Assembly: GCA_045837725.1 (NCBI GenBank)
Contig: JBEWZL010000126.1
Coordinates: 124,001-188,000 of the forward strand
Source: Vermamoeba vermiformis
Lineage: Eukaryota > Tubulinea > Echinamoebida
Direction of reading: 5' to 3'
DNA length: 64,000 bases
Below are positions 1 to 10,919 of this stretch, piece after piece. Numbering within the stretch: the first letter of the stretch is position 1; the number at the start of each line of letters is the position of its first letter. The notes beneath the pieces are model-generated. The model was not told where the DNA came from. It did not search any database and worked only from the letters and a program-made list of their open reading frames with translations. A program made the translations under genes and the position numbers.

Positions 1-329
1 GGGTGTTCTAGTCGCGCGAGGTTAAACAAATCCAATTTCGGACATCCGCGGCTCGGTTCTATTGCAAACTAGAATACCGAAGACTGTTTTTATTTACAAA
101 ATATTGCTATTGTATTTGTACATTACTATAAGCGTCTCTAAGAGGAACGTGAAAGCTCCACGAATACCAAAAAATATTTTACAATAATAGGACGATACGG
201 TCCCGTAGAATAGACGACTGGTTATTACAACATGACACTAATTGTCAATTTTAGTGTAGTGAGGTACGACTCTAAAGACGAAATAAGAATTTAGCTATCG
301 ATCTAATCGATTGGTTTAGCGTTTCCTGC
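1..329. other. flanking non-coding stretch
   Basis: I see no gene or RNA here. It is AT-rich and lies downstream of the minus-strand PAXX-like gene, so it probably contains that gene's 3' end. Confidence 0.4.
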
Positions 330-1105
330 TTACCGCTTGATACGTGGGTTGATAAGACTTCGTCCTGCCTTCCGTTTAACTCCTTTAGGCTGATTCGCGG
401 CTCTGTTGTTATCTACAGTCAACGTGTCGACCATCGCAGAGGGCTGTGATTGCATCGAGAATGTTGCAACAGGCAAGCTGGATTTGACCTCAGTCTTGAA
501 ACCTGTAACGATCTTAGCTTCGTCCGTATATTCATAGCTGCACTTACCGTTATTTCTCGCAGAGCCGCCAGCACGCACTTGATCAACCAACGAGAAGACG
601 AGTTGAACAAACGCGGAGTCATTATCAGGAGCGCGTCTAAGAACGGTGAGGTAAGCAATTTTGAAGAGCAATCCGACAGAATTCACTTACGCCAACTCGA
701 AAGTAACCGAGGTCTGTTGTTTATCATCAAAAGAGCACCAAATAGTCATCGTAAGCTGATCTTCATCCATTGAAATGAACAAATCATCGTTTCCAAGCGC
801 TTCTTTAATTTTCTCGAAAAATATTTGCCAAGAGAGGCTCTCCATATCGAGGGCGCGTTTCTGCACCAACAATTAGCAAATCTACGAATTTCAATGATTT
901 CCTTAAAATAAATTCAAACTACCTGCTTATCCAATGCATCTAGCGAATAACTTGACGCCCATAGCTCTTTGTCGTCCAAGCAAGCACAGCTGACCTTCAG
1001 CTTGGCTTTTCTTGCCTCGAGCTTACAGATGTAGTTCTTACCCAGCGAGGTGACCTTAGCGTAGGTGCTGTCTACAATTATCAAATAATCCTCTGCTTTT
1101 GACAT
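330..1105 (-). CDS. PAXX: PAXX-like non-homologous end-joining factor
   Basis: Three exons (1105-923, 860-691, 636-330) join in phase to give 219 aa; human PAXX is 204 aa. PAXX belongs to the XRCC4/XLF superfamily and stabilises Ku at DNA double-strand breaks in the nucleus. The head domain has an ELW motif near residue 48 followed by a SLDAL helix, and an EDQLTMTI strand near residue 95, both like PAXX. The strongest evidence is the C-terminus: a basic stretch followed by SLINPRIKR, which matches the Ku-binding SLINPGFK tail of PAXX. A coiled-coil stalk is expected between them but is short. It is transcribed divergently from the acyl-CoA dehydrogenase gene, 284 bp away. XLF and XRCC4 fit less well because of this tail. 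The identification rests on motif comparison from memory, not on a search. Confidence 0.75.
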
Positions 1106-1389
1106 CTACAGCTGTTATTTCATTTGAATATTGAAGGACGATTCAAATTGTGTAACGGATAGATTTGAGATTTCGCGGGCCAACAGTCACATGCCCAGTC
1201 CCGTGCAAAGTAAGGCGAATCAGCTGATGCTAGAGCACGACGTATTAACGAAATCTAATGAAGGTCCGCGGACCTCATAATTGGAATTGGTCCACCCAGG
1301 CAAACTCTTTGAAATCTGCGTTGTGTTTCTATTTTTGTCGAAGATTTTGGTTCAAAGCATTTAGTTTTATCAATTCGCACATTAACAAC
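1106..1389. promoter_or_regulatory. divergent intergenic region
   Basis: This is the only space between the start of the PAXX-like gene (minus) and the start of the acyl-CoA dehydrogenase gene (plus), so it must hold both promoters. No specific element was recognised. Confidence 0.4.
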
Positions 1390-4059
1390 ATGAGCGGACG
1401 TAAGATTACTCTCGCCGAAGTGGCCCAACACAACAAAGCCGATGACTTGTGGATTGTCGTCGCAGGCAAGGTGTATGATGTGACAAAGTTCTTGTCCGAA
1501 CATCCCGGTAAGTTCGTACTACGATAACGTATTTATAAATGATATATTCACCACAATTTAAACATTTTGGCACGTAATTTCGAAAGTGCAACGTTTCTTC
1601 AAAGAGTTTTTTTGGATTCAAATTACGTATTTAAAAATAATTTCAAGAATGAAGCCTTGTAGAATTAGTTATGAATTTACTACGATGATTTTTCGTAATA
1701 TTTCCAATGGAATCATTTATTTAAATGGATTTGTCTCCACAGGTGGCAAGAAGGTCCTCGTTAATGTCGCTGGCAAAGACGCTACCAATCAATTTAATCA
1801 ATTCCACAAAGCCGATGTATTAGACAAATACGCGCCCAAGCTTTACATTGGAGACGTCACCGAAGGAGATGCGCGTCACTCCAACTTGGATAACAAGAAA
1901 TCTGTTCGTACTAACCCCGAAGGAATGACAGTCGCTCCTATGCAATTTGCTGCTGCTTTAGGAGGTAAGCTCAACAAATAGTCGACAATTATGCCTTAAA
2001 TACAGTAGTTAGATGAATAGCCGCTATTTAAGTGCATATTTTACGTTATTGCTCAGAAAGTTTTTAGAAGGCGTTCTAATTAATGAAATACGTTGCTAAT
2101 GTAGTTTATAATAGAGGGCACGTTCGGCGACCTCGTTCCGTTTGGGGATCCGTCGTGGTACCAAACCTGGCACTCAACTTATTACAACGAATCTCACAAG
2201 AAATTCCGTGCTGCAGTCCGCGAGTTTGTTGAGAAGAACGTGATGCCGTTTGTTAACGAATGGGACATGAAGAAACATTTCCCTAGAGACTTGTTCAAAA
2301 AGTCGTATGAGGCTGGTGCGTGGATCTTTCATAATACCGCGATTCAAAGGAGTTTTCTAATATTCGATTATGGACTATAGGTATTTTGCCGAGCGGTGCT
2401 GGTGCTCCTTGGCAGACTGAATACGCTGGCACTCACATCGCTGGTGGTGTCAAGCCCGAAGAGTTTGATTACTTCCACGAGTTGATTGCCGTCGATGAGA
2501 TGTGCCGCTGTGGTGCTGCTGGTGTTTCCGCCAGTTTTGTTGGTCTTAGCATCGGTAAGCGAACCACACATACGCTGGATCTGCTCGCGTCCCTGGTCTT
2601 ACTAGTCAATTAGGCTTGCCTCCTGTCTTGAAGTTTGCCAACAAGGCACTCAAGGATAAGGTCGCTGGTCCTTGCTTGAAGGGTGACAAGATCATCTGCT
2701 TGGCTATCACTGAACCGTGGGCCGGATCTGATGTTGCTAACATTCGCACTGAAGCCAAGTTGACCGCTGACGGCAAGCACTACATTGTCAATGGCGAGAA
2801 GAAGTGGATCACTAACGGTAAGCGTTATGTCCAAAAATTAGTGGCCGTGCGCGGATGTGGAACAAGTGCAGTTCTAGCTAAAGTAGTGACCCGAACACGG
2901 CGTTGCAAAGCGTCTCGGGCACGACCACACTAACAAGAATGCACCGCTTCCCGTCCGATCAGCGAAGTTAAGCTTGTTCAGGCCTTCTTAGTACTGGGGT
3001 AGGAGACTACCTGGGAATCGGAGGTGTTGTGCTCTTATCTTTTTGCATTCGGCTCTTATTCCTTTTTTTGTTTTCGTGTGGGATTCTTTCTTTTTCCTAT
3101 TGAGATCCGGATGCGACATCCGCTCGTGGTTTACTTTTTTTTAACGTTACCAAATAATTAACTTCCGTATTCAGGTGTCTACGCCGACTTCTTCACCGTT
3201 GCTGTTCGCACTGGCGGTCCTGGTATGGAAGGCATTTCGCTTTTGTTGTTGGAGAAGGGTATGCCTGGCATTACCACCCGTGAAATGCACGTCAGCGGTC
3301 TCTGGGGCTCCGGCACCACTTATATTACCTTTGAGGACGTCAAGGTTCCTGTTGAGAACCTGATCGGCAAAGAGGGTCGTGGATTCAAGTACATTATGAG
3401 GTACGCATGACTATAATATTACGATCTAGATACTAAACTGACTGTTTTGTTTCTTATTAGTAACTTCAATCACGAGGTATGCATGACTATAATATTACAT
3501 TCATAGTAAACTAACTGTCTTAGCGATGGGGCATTATTGTTCAAGCCATCCGTTGTGCTCGTGTTTGTTACGAAGAGTCCTTCACTTACGCCCACAAGAG
3601 AAAGGCATTCGGCAAGAGATTGATTGACCAGCCTGTCATTCGTAACAAGCTGGCTCACATGGCGTACGTATTATTATTCCAAATTTTCGAAATTATGGCA
3701 GTAAATTGATCCGGTTAAATTTTAGTCGCCATATTGAGGCTTCTCAAAACTGGCTTGAGAACGTAACCTATCAAATGACCAAGATGGGTGAACAAGAGGC
3801 TAACATCAAGCTTGGTGGCCCTATTGCCCTCTTGAAGGCTCAAGCCACGCTCACCTTCGAGTTGTGCGCTCGTGAGGCCGCACAGGTTATGGGTGGTATT
3901 GCTTATACTATGGGCGGTCAGGGCGCTAAAGTTGAGCGATTAAACCGTGAAGTGCGTGGTTGTGCTATTCCTGGTGGCTCCGAAGAAATCATGCTCGATC
4001 TCGGCATGCGTCAAGCCATCAAGATCTACCAGATGACCTCAAAGATGTCAAAGTTGTGA
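1390..4059 (+). CDS. cytochrome b5-acyl-CoA dehydrogenase fusion
   Basis: Nine exons (1390-1507, 1743-1964, 2115-2315, 2381-2554, 2614-2817, 3175-3400, 3461-3476, 3524-3663, 3726-4059) give 544 aa with consistent phases. Residues 1-75 are a cytochrome b5 domain with the HPGG motif; His38 and His61 are the expected haem ligands. A linker leads into a full acyl-CoA dehydrogenase (about 150-544), with the FAD-site sequence ITEPWAGSD and the typical [14 protein letters not shown] helix. The catalytic Glu is probably not at the C-terminal site used by MCAD, where IPGGSEEI lacks it. It is more likely Glu387 in SNFNHER, the isovaleryl/long-chain position. The haem domain could take electrons from the flavin, a guess from architecture. 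Similar fusions are known in fungi. Exon 7 is only 16 nt. Intron 5 carries a 5S rRNA gene. Confidence 0.88.
2917..3034 (+). rRNA. 5S ribosomal RNA (inside an intron)
   Basis: The 118-nt stretch has 5S landmarks in order: GCACGACCACAC at the 5' end, CGTCCGATCAGCGAAGTTAA, the AGTACTGGGG box, GGAGACTACCTGGGAAT, and a GTTGTGCTC 3' end. The 5' GGGCACGAC pairs with the 3' GTTGTGCTC over nine pairs including wobbles, which forms helix I. A T5 run 5 nt downstream (3040-3044) fits a Pol III terminator. The gene lies wholly within intron 5 of the cytochrome b5-acyl-CoA dehydrogenase gene, on the same strand. Promoter elements of 5S genes are internal, so it could be transcribed independently of its host. 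Whether it is expressed or a dispersed pseudogene cannot be told from sequence alone, but the helix I pairing is intact. Confidence 0.85.
3401..3523 (+). repeat. duplicated intron pair flanking a 16-nt exon
   Basis: Introns 3401-3460 and 3477-3523 begin almost identically (gtacgcatgactataatatt and gtatgcatgactataatatt). They also share a taaactgactg/taaactaactg branch-site region. They flank the 16-nt exon SNFNHE, whose last residues end in AG like those of the previous exon. This suggests one intron arose by tandem duplication. Confidence 0.65.
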
Positions 4060-4488
4060 AGAGGCACGCAAGTACTCCGCTACCACGACTTGAATAGTGT
4101 TTATTAGTAACCCCATATCTCGCAGTGTATTATTTGACAATAATACGAAATTTTTGCAAAGATTAGATTTTCTATAACGTTCGAAATTTAAGTTTTACGG
4201 ATACTATTAATAACAGGCATCTTGCTACACACAGCATAATATCAAAGTAAATAGTACTGTTAAGCGGGCCGAGCAATGGTAAGCAATTTTCAAGCCCGTT
4301 TATTCGTACTTATTCGTTATACACGAGACCAAAATTAATTTTATTGCAAATAACGTGCAATTTCATGTGCCAATCCAAATTTAGTGCAAAATCTTTTAAA
4401 ATTTATTTGCACGTGGCCGAATCAACTATAAATTTGAATGATTACGTCCGTTTATTCAACTCACAAACCAAACAACAACAACACAATA
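4060..4488. other. intergenic, promoter of secreted-protein gene
   Basis: AT-rich with no gene recognised. It holds the 3' end of the dehydrogenase gene and the 5' leader of the next gene, which ends in an A/C-rich run (acaaccaaacaacaacaaca-like) just before the ATG. Confidence 0.4.
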
Positions 4489-5145
4489 ATGAGCAAGCTA
4501 ATTCTCATCGCACTCATTGCTTTCGTCGGCATTGTTTTCGCTGACATAGAGAGAGTAAGATACCAGCTCCCTGCCGGCGTGATCTACAATGGTCCTCTGT
4601 TTTCTGGCTATCGTGGTAGAGTTCAGCGTGCTATTTTCTCCTTCGCGGAATCCTACACGACCTGCAACCGCAACAAAATGATTGAAGTCTTCGACGAGGA
4701 TGTGCTCTTCTCGTACCTCTTCGCCAGATACCAAGGCCTTACAGCTGCTCTGACCGACATAGATAGTTACTGCGTGCCCACCTCTCGCCCCAACAACGTC
4801 TCTGTCTTCTTTGAAGCTGATGGGTTCTCAATCGATCCAGCCACCCGCAACGTTGGCGTGAAGGTTCAATTCAGACAAACAACTCAAGCTGGCGTTCGCT
4901 CGGTAGTCAATGATATTTGGTTTGGCAAGACCAACTTCTGGGGCGACCAATTTACCGAGTTCACTGAATGGTTGTCAGATTCCGTTCGATTCCTCCAACA
5001 ATACGGAGTGTTGAACTACGACGAAGGCGCCAATCCTCTCTTGCCGTGGCCTACTTATGTACCTGGTCGTGAAGGTTGTGCTCGCCGTGTTACGCACACT
5101 TGCCCAGATGCACCTTGCCAACCTTCTCAATGCGTTCGTCCCTAA
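4489..5145 (+). CDS. small secreted protein, possible NTF2/SnoaL-like fold
   Basis: Single exon, 218 aa. The ATG at 4489 is chosen because it opens directly onto a signal peptide (MSKLILIALIAFVGIVFA). The body has a repeated aromatic pattern, with a FARYQGL segment followed by DIDSYC and later DIWFGKTNFWG, that resembles an NTF2-like cone fold. I am not certain of the family. The C-terminal 30 residues are Cys- and Pro-rich (six Cys) and probably disulphide-bonded. Codon use is C-ending and biased, which suggests good expression. It is probably secreted into the medium or a vacuole. No catalytic motif is recognised. Confidence 0.8.
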   Translation: MSKLILIALIAFVGIVFADIERVRYQLPAGVIYNGPLFSGYRGRVQRAIFSFAESYTTCNRNKMIEVFDEDVLFSYLFARYQGLTAALTDIDSYCVPTSRPNNVSVFFEADGFSIDPATRNVGVKVQFRQTTQAGVRSVVNDIWFGKTNFWGDQFTEFTEWLSDSVRFLQQYGVLNYDEGANPLLPWPTYVPGREGCARRVTHTCPDAPCQPSQCVRP

Positions 5146-5269
5146 GCCTGTATATAAAGCGAACGCTGTATTAAATTATTATACCATTGTAGATTATGTA
5201 AAAACAAATCATTATTATTACTCAGTTTCCTCGTTCATTCGTCTTGCGGATAGCAAATAACCAGTTTTG

Positions 5270-5315
5270 GTTCCTCTAGTAGTAGAGTACTACTATATAG
5301 TAGTAGTACCCAATT
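5270..5315. repeat. short perfect inverted repeat (TAGTAG hairpin)
   Basis: The stretch contains TACTACTATATAGTAGTAGTA, a near-perfect palindrome that can form a hairpin, preceded by CTAGTAGTAGAG and followed by a T-run. It sits between the secreted-protein gene and the first ankyrin gene. It may mark a transcript end, but this is not established. Confidence 0.5.
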
Positions 5316-5456
5316 TTTTTTTGCTATTATTCTTTAGTCGCACAAATGGCCATTTAACAGACTCAAAAATGAGACTGGCGTTGTGTCCACAATACGTCAA
5401 TTAGAATAACACAATGAAGTTTGTTCTATCTACCTTACAAACTTGTTCCATTGAAA

Positions 5457-8400
5457 ATGGCAACAACAACACCCGAAGACATCGATTTAATTGATGATAT
5501 ATGGCAGAGGATATTTAGTAGCCTAGATTACAGGTGCAGAGTTTCCCTCTTTCGGGTAAATCTGCTACTCTTTTGAAAAATAGGAATATTTTCTATATTT
5601 AGTATTATTTCAAATATCAAGGCACCGAATTTTCTTACTCCGGCTGTATCTTGTTATTTTTCTTCGAAATAATCAATTAATTATAAATTAATTGAATAGC
5701 CGTTTTAAAATTGCTTTTCTTTAACAACCATTTCTCATACTATTGAAAGATCTCAAAACGATGGAAAGCGCTGGCCTCTAACCCCGTTTGTTGGACATTT
5801 CTGGATGTGACGCTTCCCAGCGAAAGAGAACCGGAAGCTAGCGAGCGAACAGCTCTGTTTTGCAAATTCGTCGCTAAGTATTGCTCTTTGACGACGAAGA
5901 TCAAAATAGAGAAAGAGGACTCTTTCATGTTTTGGACGATCATGCAGGCCCTCTTTCCACTCCGGCACTTGCGCTACTTGAAGATGATTGTCCGTGGAGG
6001 TGGCGCTTATCAACCTCTAAATGGGTCTTTATTTCCAAAACCAGATTGGTCGAATCTAATTTACCTCAATTTGCAATTGCACGAAGCACAGCTTTTAAAT
6101 GAAGGGTGGGCTTGGGTCAGACTGACCGAAGTATGAACCGAATTCAGCTTTGTAATTTCACTCACAAATGTTACTTTAGGGTGCGCCTAACCTAGAAGAA
6201 ATCCACTTGGCTCAAACGCGACCAAGAATGGATCGCACTTCGTTCGTAAATGGGTTGGCGAATTGCCAGAAATTGAAACTATTGACGATGCCAGATGTAT
6301 CGCGTCTAACGACTGGCGCCACAAATCCAGGCCCTCAAATTCAGCAGGTGGTCGTTATGGAGTCTATTTACGAACTCTTGCCGGATCTACAAACTGTTAT
6401 TATTCCGACTATTGAGAAAGGTCTTCGAGTAGGAGGCTTTGGGCAAGGATTTGGTCCTGCCACACTCTTTGGAGCCCCGCAAGCATTCGGTGGAGGTTTT
6501 GGGCAAGGATTTGGTGCTCCTGCCAATTCAACACTGTTTGGAGCCCCACAAGCATTCGGCGGAGGGTTTGGGCAAGGATTTGCTCATGCCAATCCAACAC
6601 AGTTTGGCGGAGGCTTCGGCGCTCCTGCCACACCGCCTCTGTTCGGCGGCCCACCACCATTTGGCGAACAACAACAGACTGAAAAGTTATCGTTAGAGTA
6701 CCATGGCAACACTCTTGTGGTCACCGAGGAAATTCTTCGATCACGCGACTTGGAAATCGTAACGAAAATTGGACACCTGCTCAAAAAAACAAACTACGTT
6801 GGCTATTTTATGCGGAGACTTAACAGTGCCGGTGGTTTAGAACAACTGACAGCTCCATTGATGCACTATTTAATCAACGAACTGAAGCTAGATATTAACC
6901 GCAGCTCTGCACAAGCGGATCCGTTTGCAGTTGATGTATTTCGTGTGGAAGCATTTTCACCAGTAAGTAGAAGCGATATCAAAAATCAATATTAACATGT
7001 TATCTTTTACTGCAAGGTCTATCCGCTAAGTTCCGTATTGGATGATGTCGAACAAGTTCAGTTGATGCTTGACTTCGGAGCAGATCCGAATTGCCCTGAT
7101 GGAGTCCCACCGTTGGGGTTTGGTACCATATCTAAAGATAGCTGCATTCTTCTACTTGAGCGTGGAGCGGATCCTCTGAAGCAAGTTGACCGGGCACCCG
7201 TAATATGCCGCTGGTTTACAAAATTTTCTGACCAAGGTACATTTGACATAATGAAAGCCTCAAGTTCTGTCGAACACTCATATTTCTAATTTTCATCCAG
7301 ATCTTGCCGAGATTTTGACGGTGGTGTTAAACAAAGGATTAATTGAGGTTAATCAAAAGATAGATGGTTCGAAAACTCTCCTTGATGTAAGTATAGTTTT
7401 ACTCTATCGAATTAATAAAGCTTATGTGAGTTCTGATGATTAGTTTGCCGTTGCAAACGAGCACTCGCTTACAATTCAAGAGTTGCTTGCACGCGGAGCA
7501 AGATGGACACCGCGAGCGATGGATAAGTTGATTCATTGGGATCTTAATAAGGTGAGGCAAAGTATTCGCGGGTAATACAACTAACACTCTATTTATTAGT
7601 GTTCTGATGTCATGACGAGCGGCAAGTTTGATGTTAGTCAATTGCTTCTCGGTACCGCGTTGACGGCGATACAACGTGACATGTATCCACTTGTGTAAGT
7701 GCCCATAATTTTGGTAGAACTTATTGGTTTAATCTAATTGAGCAGTCGTGAGCACCTTCAGAATCTTCCTCGCGATCTTGATCAGAACGGTTTTGGAGTG
7801 GTGCACTACCTTTCATTGCTACAACAAAATGCCATGCCGAGTCAGGCAAAGACTGGAATTACAGGAACGTTTTGGGGCGAAGATAGTGCTACTGTAGCAC
7901 CCATCGAATCTGCAGAACAAAGTCTTCGTGAACTGGATAAAATGATCAAAGAGCTCAACCTGGACGTCAACTTAAAGACGTCTAATGGAGAGACACCCTT
8001 ATTGTTAGTATGTAGCGATGTCAAAGAGAACGTCGGTGTTGTAAATGCATTGCTCGATAACGGCGCAAATATCAACGAACCAGTAAGTATATTTTTCGGA
8101 GTAAGGTATTGATCGCCTATTTAACGTACAATTCTTATCGAAGGACATTCACGGATGGACTCCACTTCACGCAGCGCTATTTGGAGGCAAACGTGAAACG
8201 GCGCAATTGCTCTTGTCGCGTGGAGCGAATATTAACGCACAAGACAAGCTCGGTATCACTCCTGTGATGGCGTTTTCACTCTCGTCTAGCCTTGATGATA
8301 ACAAGATCTTACCACTCTGGAATATAATCGTCGAACATGGCTTTGACGTCGCTCTGCCTGATAAAGTACGTCAATCAATTTCCTTTCGTATTACTAATCA

Positions 8401-10919
8401 ACGTGTAGATCTTGCACCGATCAATATTACATCATCTTACTGCTTTCGGAACCTGCAAATGCGTCGAGATCCTCTTGGACAAAGTACCTGGACTTGATAT
8501 TAACTGTCGGTACGTACACAAGACCTTTGCGGGCCTTCATTAACGAACTACTGCTCAGTGACGTGCATGGATTCACGCCGCTACATTATGCAGCCCGAGC
8601 TGAGGACCAACAGATGATGAAGTTATTGGTCGAGCGTGGTGCAGACACCAACGCAACGAGTACCGTTCTGAAGTTGACACGCAAGTAGTTAATTTAAGCT
8701 AAGAATTATTTCTAACTGACGCTTTGTAGCCTTCGCCGTCTTACTGGCGCTGTACAGCCAAACGTCTCCTTACACAATCTATGTAACACATTACGGCCAC
8801 ATGAATAGAGACAAAACATTGGATGAAAAAGTGGATATTATTGTTGACCCAGATGCGTAAGTCAATTTTCCGTAGTAAGTCGCAGGGCTAATTTTGCTTA
8901 GCACTGTGGCCTTATGCAAACTGAAGAAACCAGTGTGGTGCGTTGACAAAGTCAGCAATACTTTCTCGTAAGTTATCACCATCGGTGCCATATCTTAAAT
9001 TAACCCTATGCAGTTTCCGCAGCGAACCTGGTACAATTTCACCGCGTTTTATTCCTTGGCCGACTGATTTGTCCCTCACGGATCGATTTGGAAATAACTC
9101 GTTGCATACGGTAAGCCGAACTATGTTATTCTAATTTAACTTGACATGGATATTAATATTTTTGCAGCTGGTAATGGTATCGGGATGTGGGCAGCAGAAC
9201 AGTCCGCTTAGATCAGGAGGCCTTTCAAAAGAGTGGCACAAATTGTGGTCGAAGCCGAACAAGCGCGGAACAACTCCGTTTCATATGTAAGATTGATCTA
9301 GTTCTGTAATCGTGAACCTATGATTAATTACGACGGTTTTAGGTTTGTCCAGAATTACGTGTAGGTTTAGGCCTTAAACGATTGTCGGTTCTTACCTTTC
9401 TTTCTAGTCCCCCAGAAATCGATTATTTGACCGAGTTATTGACGTCTGAGCAACACGAACTACTGTATAGCCTCAACAACAAAGATGAGCACGGCAAAAC
9501 CGCCCTTGAATACTTACTCGACAACGGCCACGTTCATGCCATCGCCAATAAGCTGTTCAATATCAAAGGTTTGAATTCTACCTAGCAGCGCACGAAAATA
9601 CCGTCGAATGTTCCAATGAATTAACATCGCTATTTTTCTGTAGGAATCAATTTTACAAGCCCTTCCGTTCTTCCTCCACCCACATCGTTGCTTCACTCAA
9701 CAATTGCTCACCGTAATGTGAGAACGGAATTGTTGACCAAGCTGGCTGAGACAGACCCGAGCGCGTTGAATCTGAAAGTCAATGGAAAGACTCCGTTAGT
9801 GCTATTTGTTGAGAAGGTACTGTGATACAACTTATTTTCTCTCGCTGACACTTTGTGCGAAGCTGTTGACTGATCCTGACCTATTCCGAGAAGACTCGTT
9901 GTTGGACTGTTTCTTGGAATGCAAAGGTACTCGTGCTTATCGATTTAGCGTGGATATTCGAACTGACACTTGTTTCTCAGTGGATCTGAACGCTCAAGAC
10001 AACGAAGGAAACACTGCTCTCCATTACGCATGCTACTTCTTTCATCTTGGTGCTTGGGACAGTTATCACGTGCAAAGCCACACATTGCAGGGGTCATGTG
10101 TGTTCAGTGTGACCTTATTCAAGCTTCTTGAAGGTAAAAACTGAGAGCGAGCAGATCTCCATTTTTTCTTTCCTTTTCCCAATATATTTCGCAGCGAAAA
10201 AAAAAAAAAAGAACGACAAAAAAAGAAGCCGGGGAGACGAAGAGCAGGTAGAAATAGAGTCCAGGGGGAAGGGAAAATTAAAAGAAAGGAAAAACGTGGG
10301 GCTGAAACCAAGGGCAGAGGAAAAAAGGAATAAAGAACAGAAGCCATTGGGGAAAGAAGGGATAGAGAAAGACCGAAAACCAAAAAAAAGAATAAAAAAT
10401 GAAAAGGAGAAAAAAGAAGAAAAATATAAAAATGCTAGGAGAAAGGAGGACACACCCTAACGTTAAAACCTTCAGGGAAACGCAGAAGAGAGGACCCAGG
10501 GAGGGAAGAGAAAAAAAGAAAAAAAAAAACCAGAGAGGAAAGAAGGGGGACGCAAAAACCTGGGGGGGAGTTTGGGGAAGTAGTTTGCTTAGATTACTCA
10601 ACAGACGATAGCCTGGGCTACTATTGAGCTTATTTATGAGAAATGGGAGCAGCCATGTCCAAATTCTGGTACGTCTACCGTGTAGACTTCCAGTTGGTTA
10701 AGGAATATTGTCATTAATATAATAATTCATTTAGGAGGAGCACGAGTTGATATTAAGAACAATGAGGGCCAGGCACCGATCGACATTCTGCCAAATCTGC
10801 TCCAACTCGACAGATCTCTTGTGCGATTGGTCAAAGAACGAAGAGACAAAAAATTAATGGCAACAGTACCCCAATCAACGGAACACTCATCCGTGTCTCA
10901 AACAACATTCGCATTCTAA
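5457..10919 (+). CDS. F-box/ankyrin-repeat protein A with FG-rich insert
   Basis: Twenty-one exons with fully consistent phases give about 1,238 aa. The N-terminus is an F-box (DLIDDIWQRIFSSL, then SKRWKALASNPVCW), which normally recruits SKP1 of an SCF ubiquitin ligase. A leucine-rich region follows, then a Gly/Phe-rich insert (about residues 240-325), then ankyrin units such as DIHGWTPLHAALFGG and DVHGFTPLHYAARAE. A conserved C-terminal part contains NEGNTALHYACYF. The exon at 9343-9360 is only 18 nt, and the donor at 8681 is GC rather than GT. The last intron (10134-10734) carries a purine-rich insertion absent from the paralogue. It probably acts as a substrate adaptor; the target is unknown. 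A head-to-tail paralogue follows at 11395. Confidence 0.85.
6431..6665 (+). repeat. FG-rich coding repeat
   Basis: Three units of 63-69 bp in frame encode GFGQGFG, then LFGAPQAFGG. The third is diverged and is followed by further FG and PPPFG motifs. The result looks like a nucleoporin FG segment inside the F-box/ankyrin protein. The paralogue at 12270-12360 has only a short remnant of the same kind (PIPFGGPPQP). Confidence 0.85.
10195..10590 (+). repeat. purine-rich intronic insertion
   Basis: About 390 bp is almost entirely A and G on the plus strand, starting with an A run after gcagcg. The matching intron of the paralogue (15866-15944) is about 80 nt and matches both ends of this intron, so the tract was inserted here or lost there. 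It is open in one frame as a Lys/Glu-rich peptide. The flanking exons join in phase without it, so I treat it as non-coding. Confidence 0.7.

Noticed and set aside
10128-10460. 110-codon Lys/Glu-rich open frame
   Set aside because: It is a by-product of the purine tract. The flanking exons of the ankyrin gene join in phase without it, and the paralogue lacks it.
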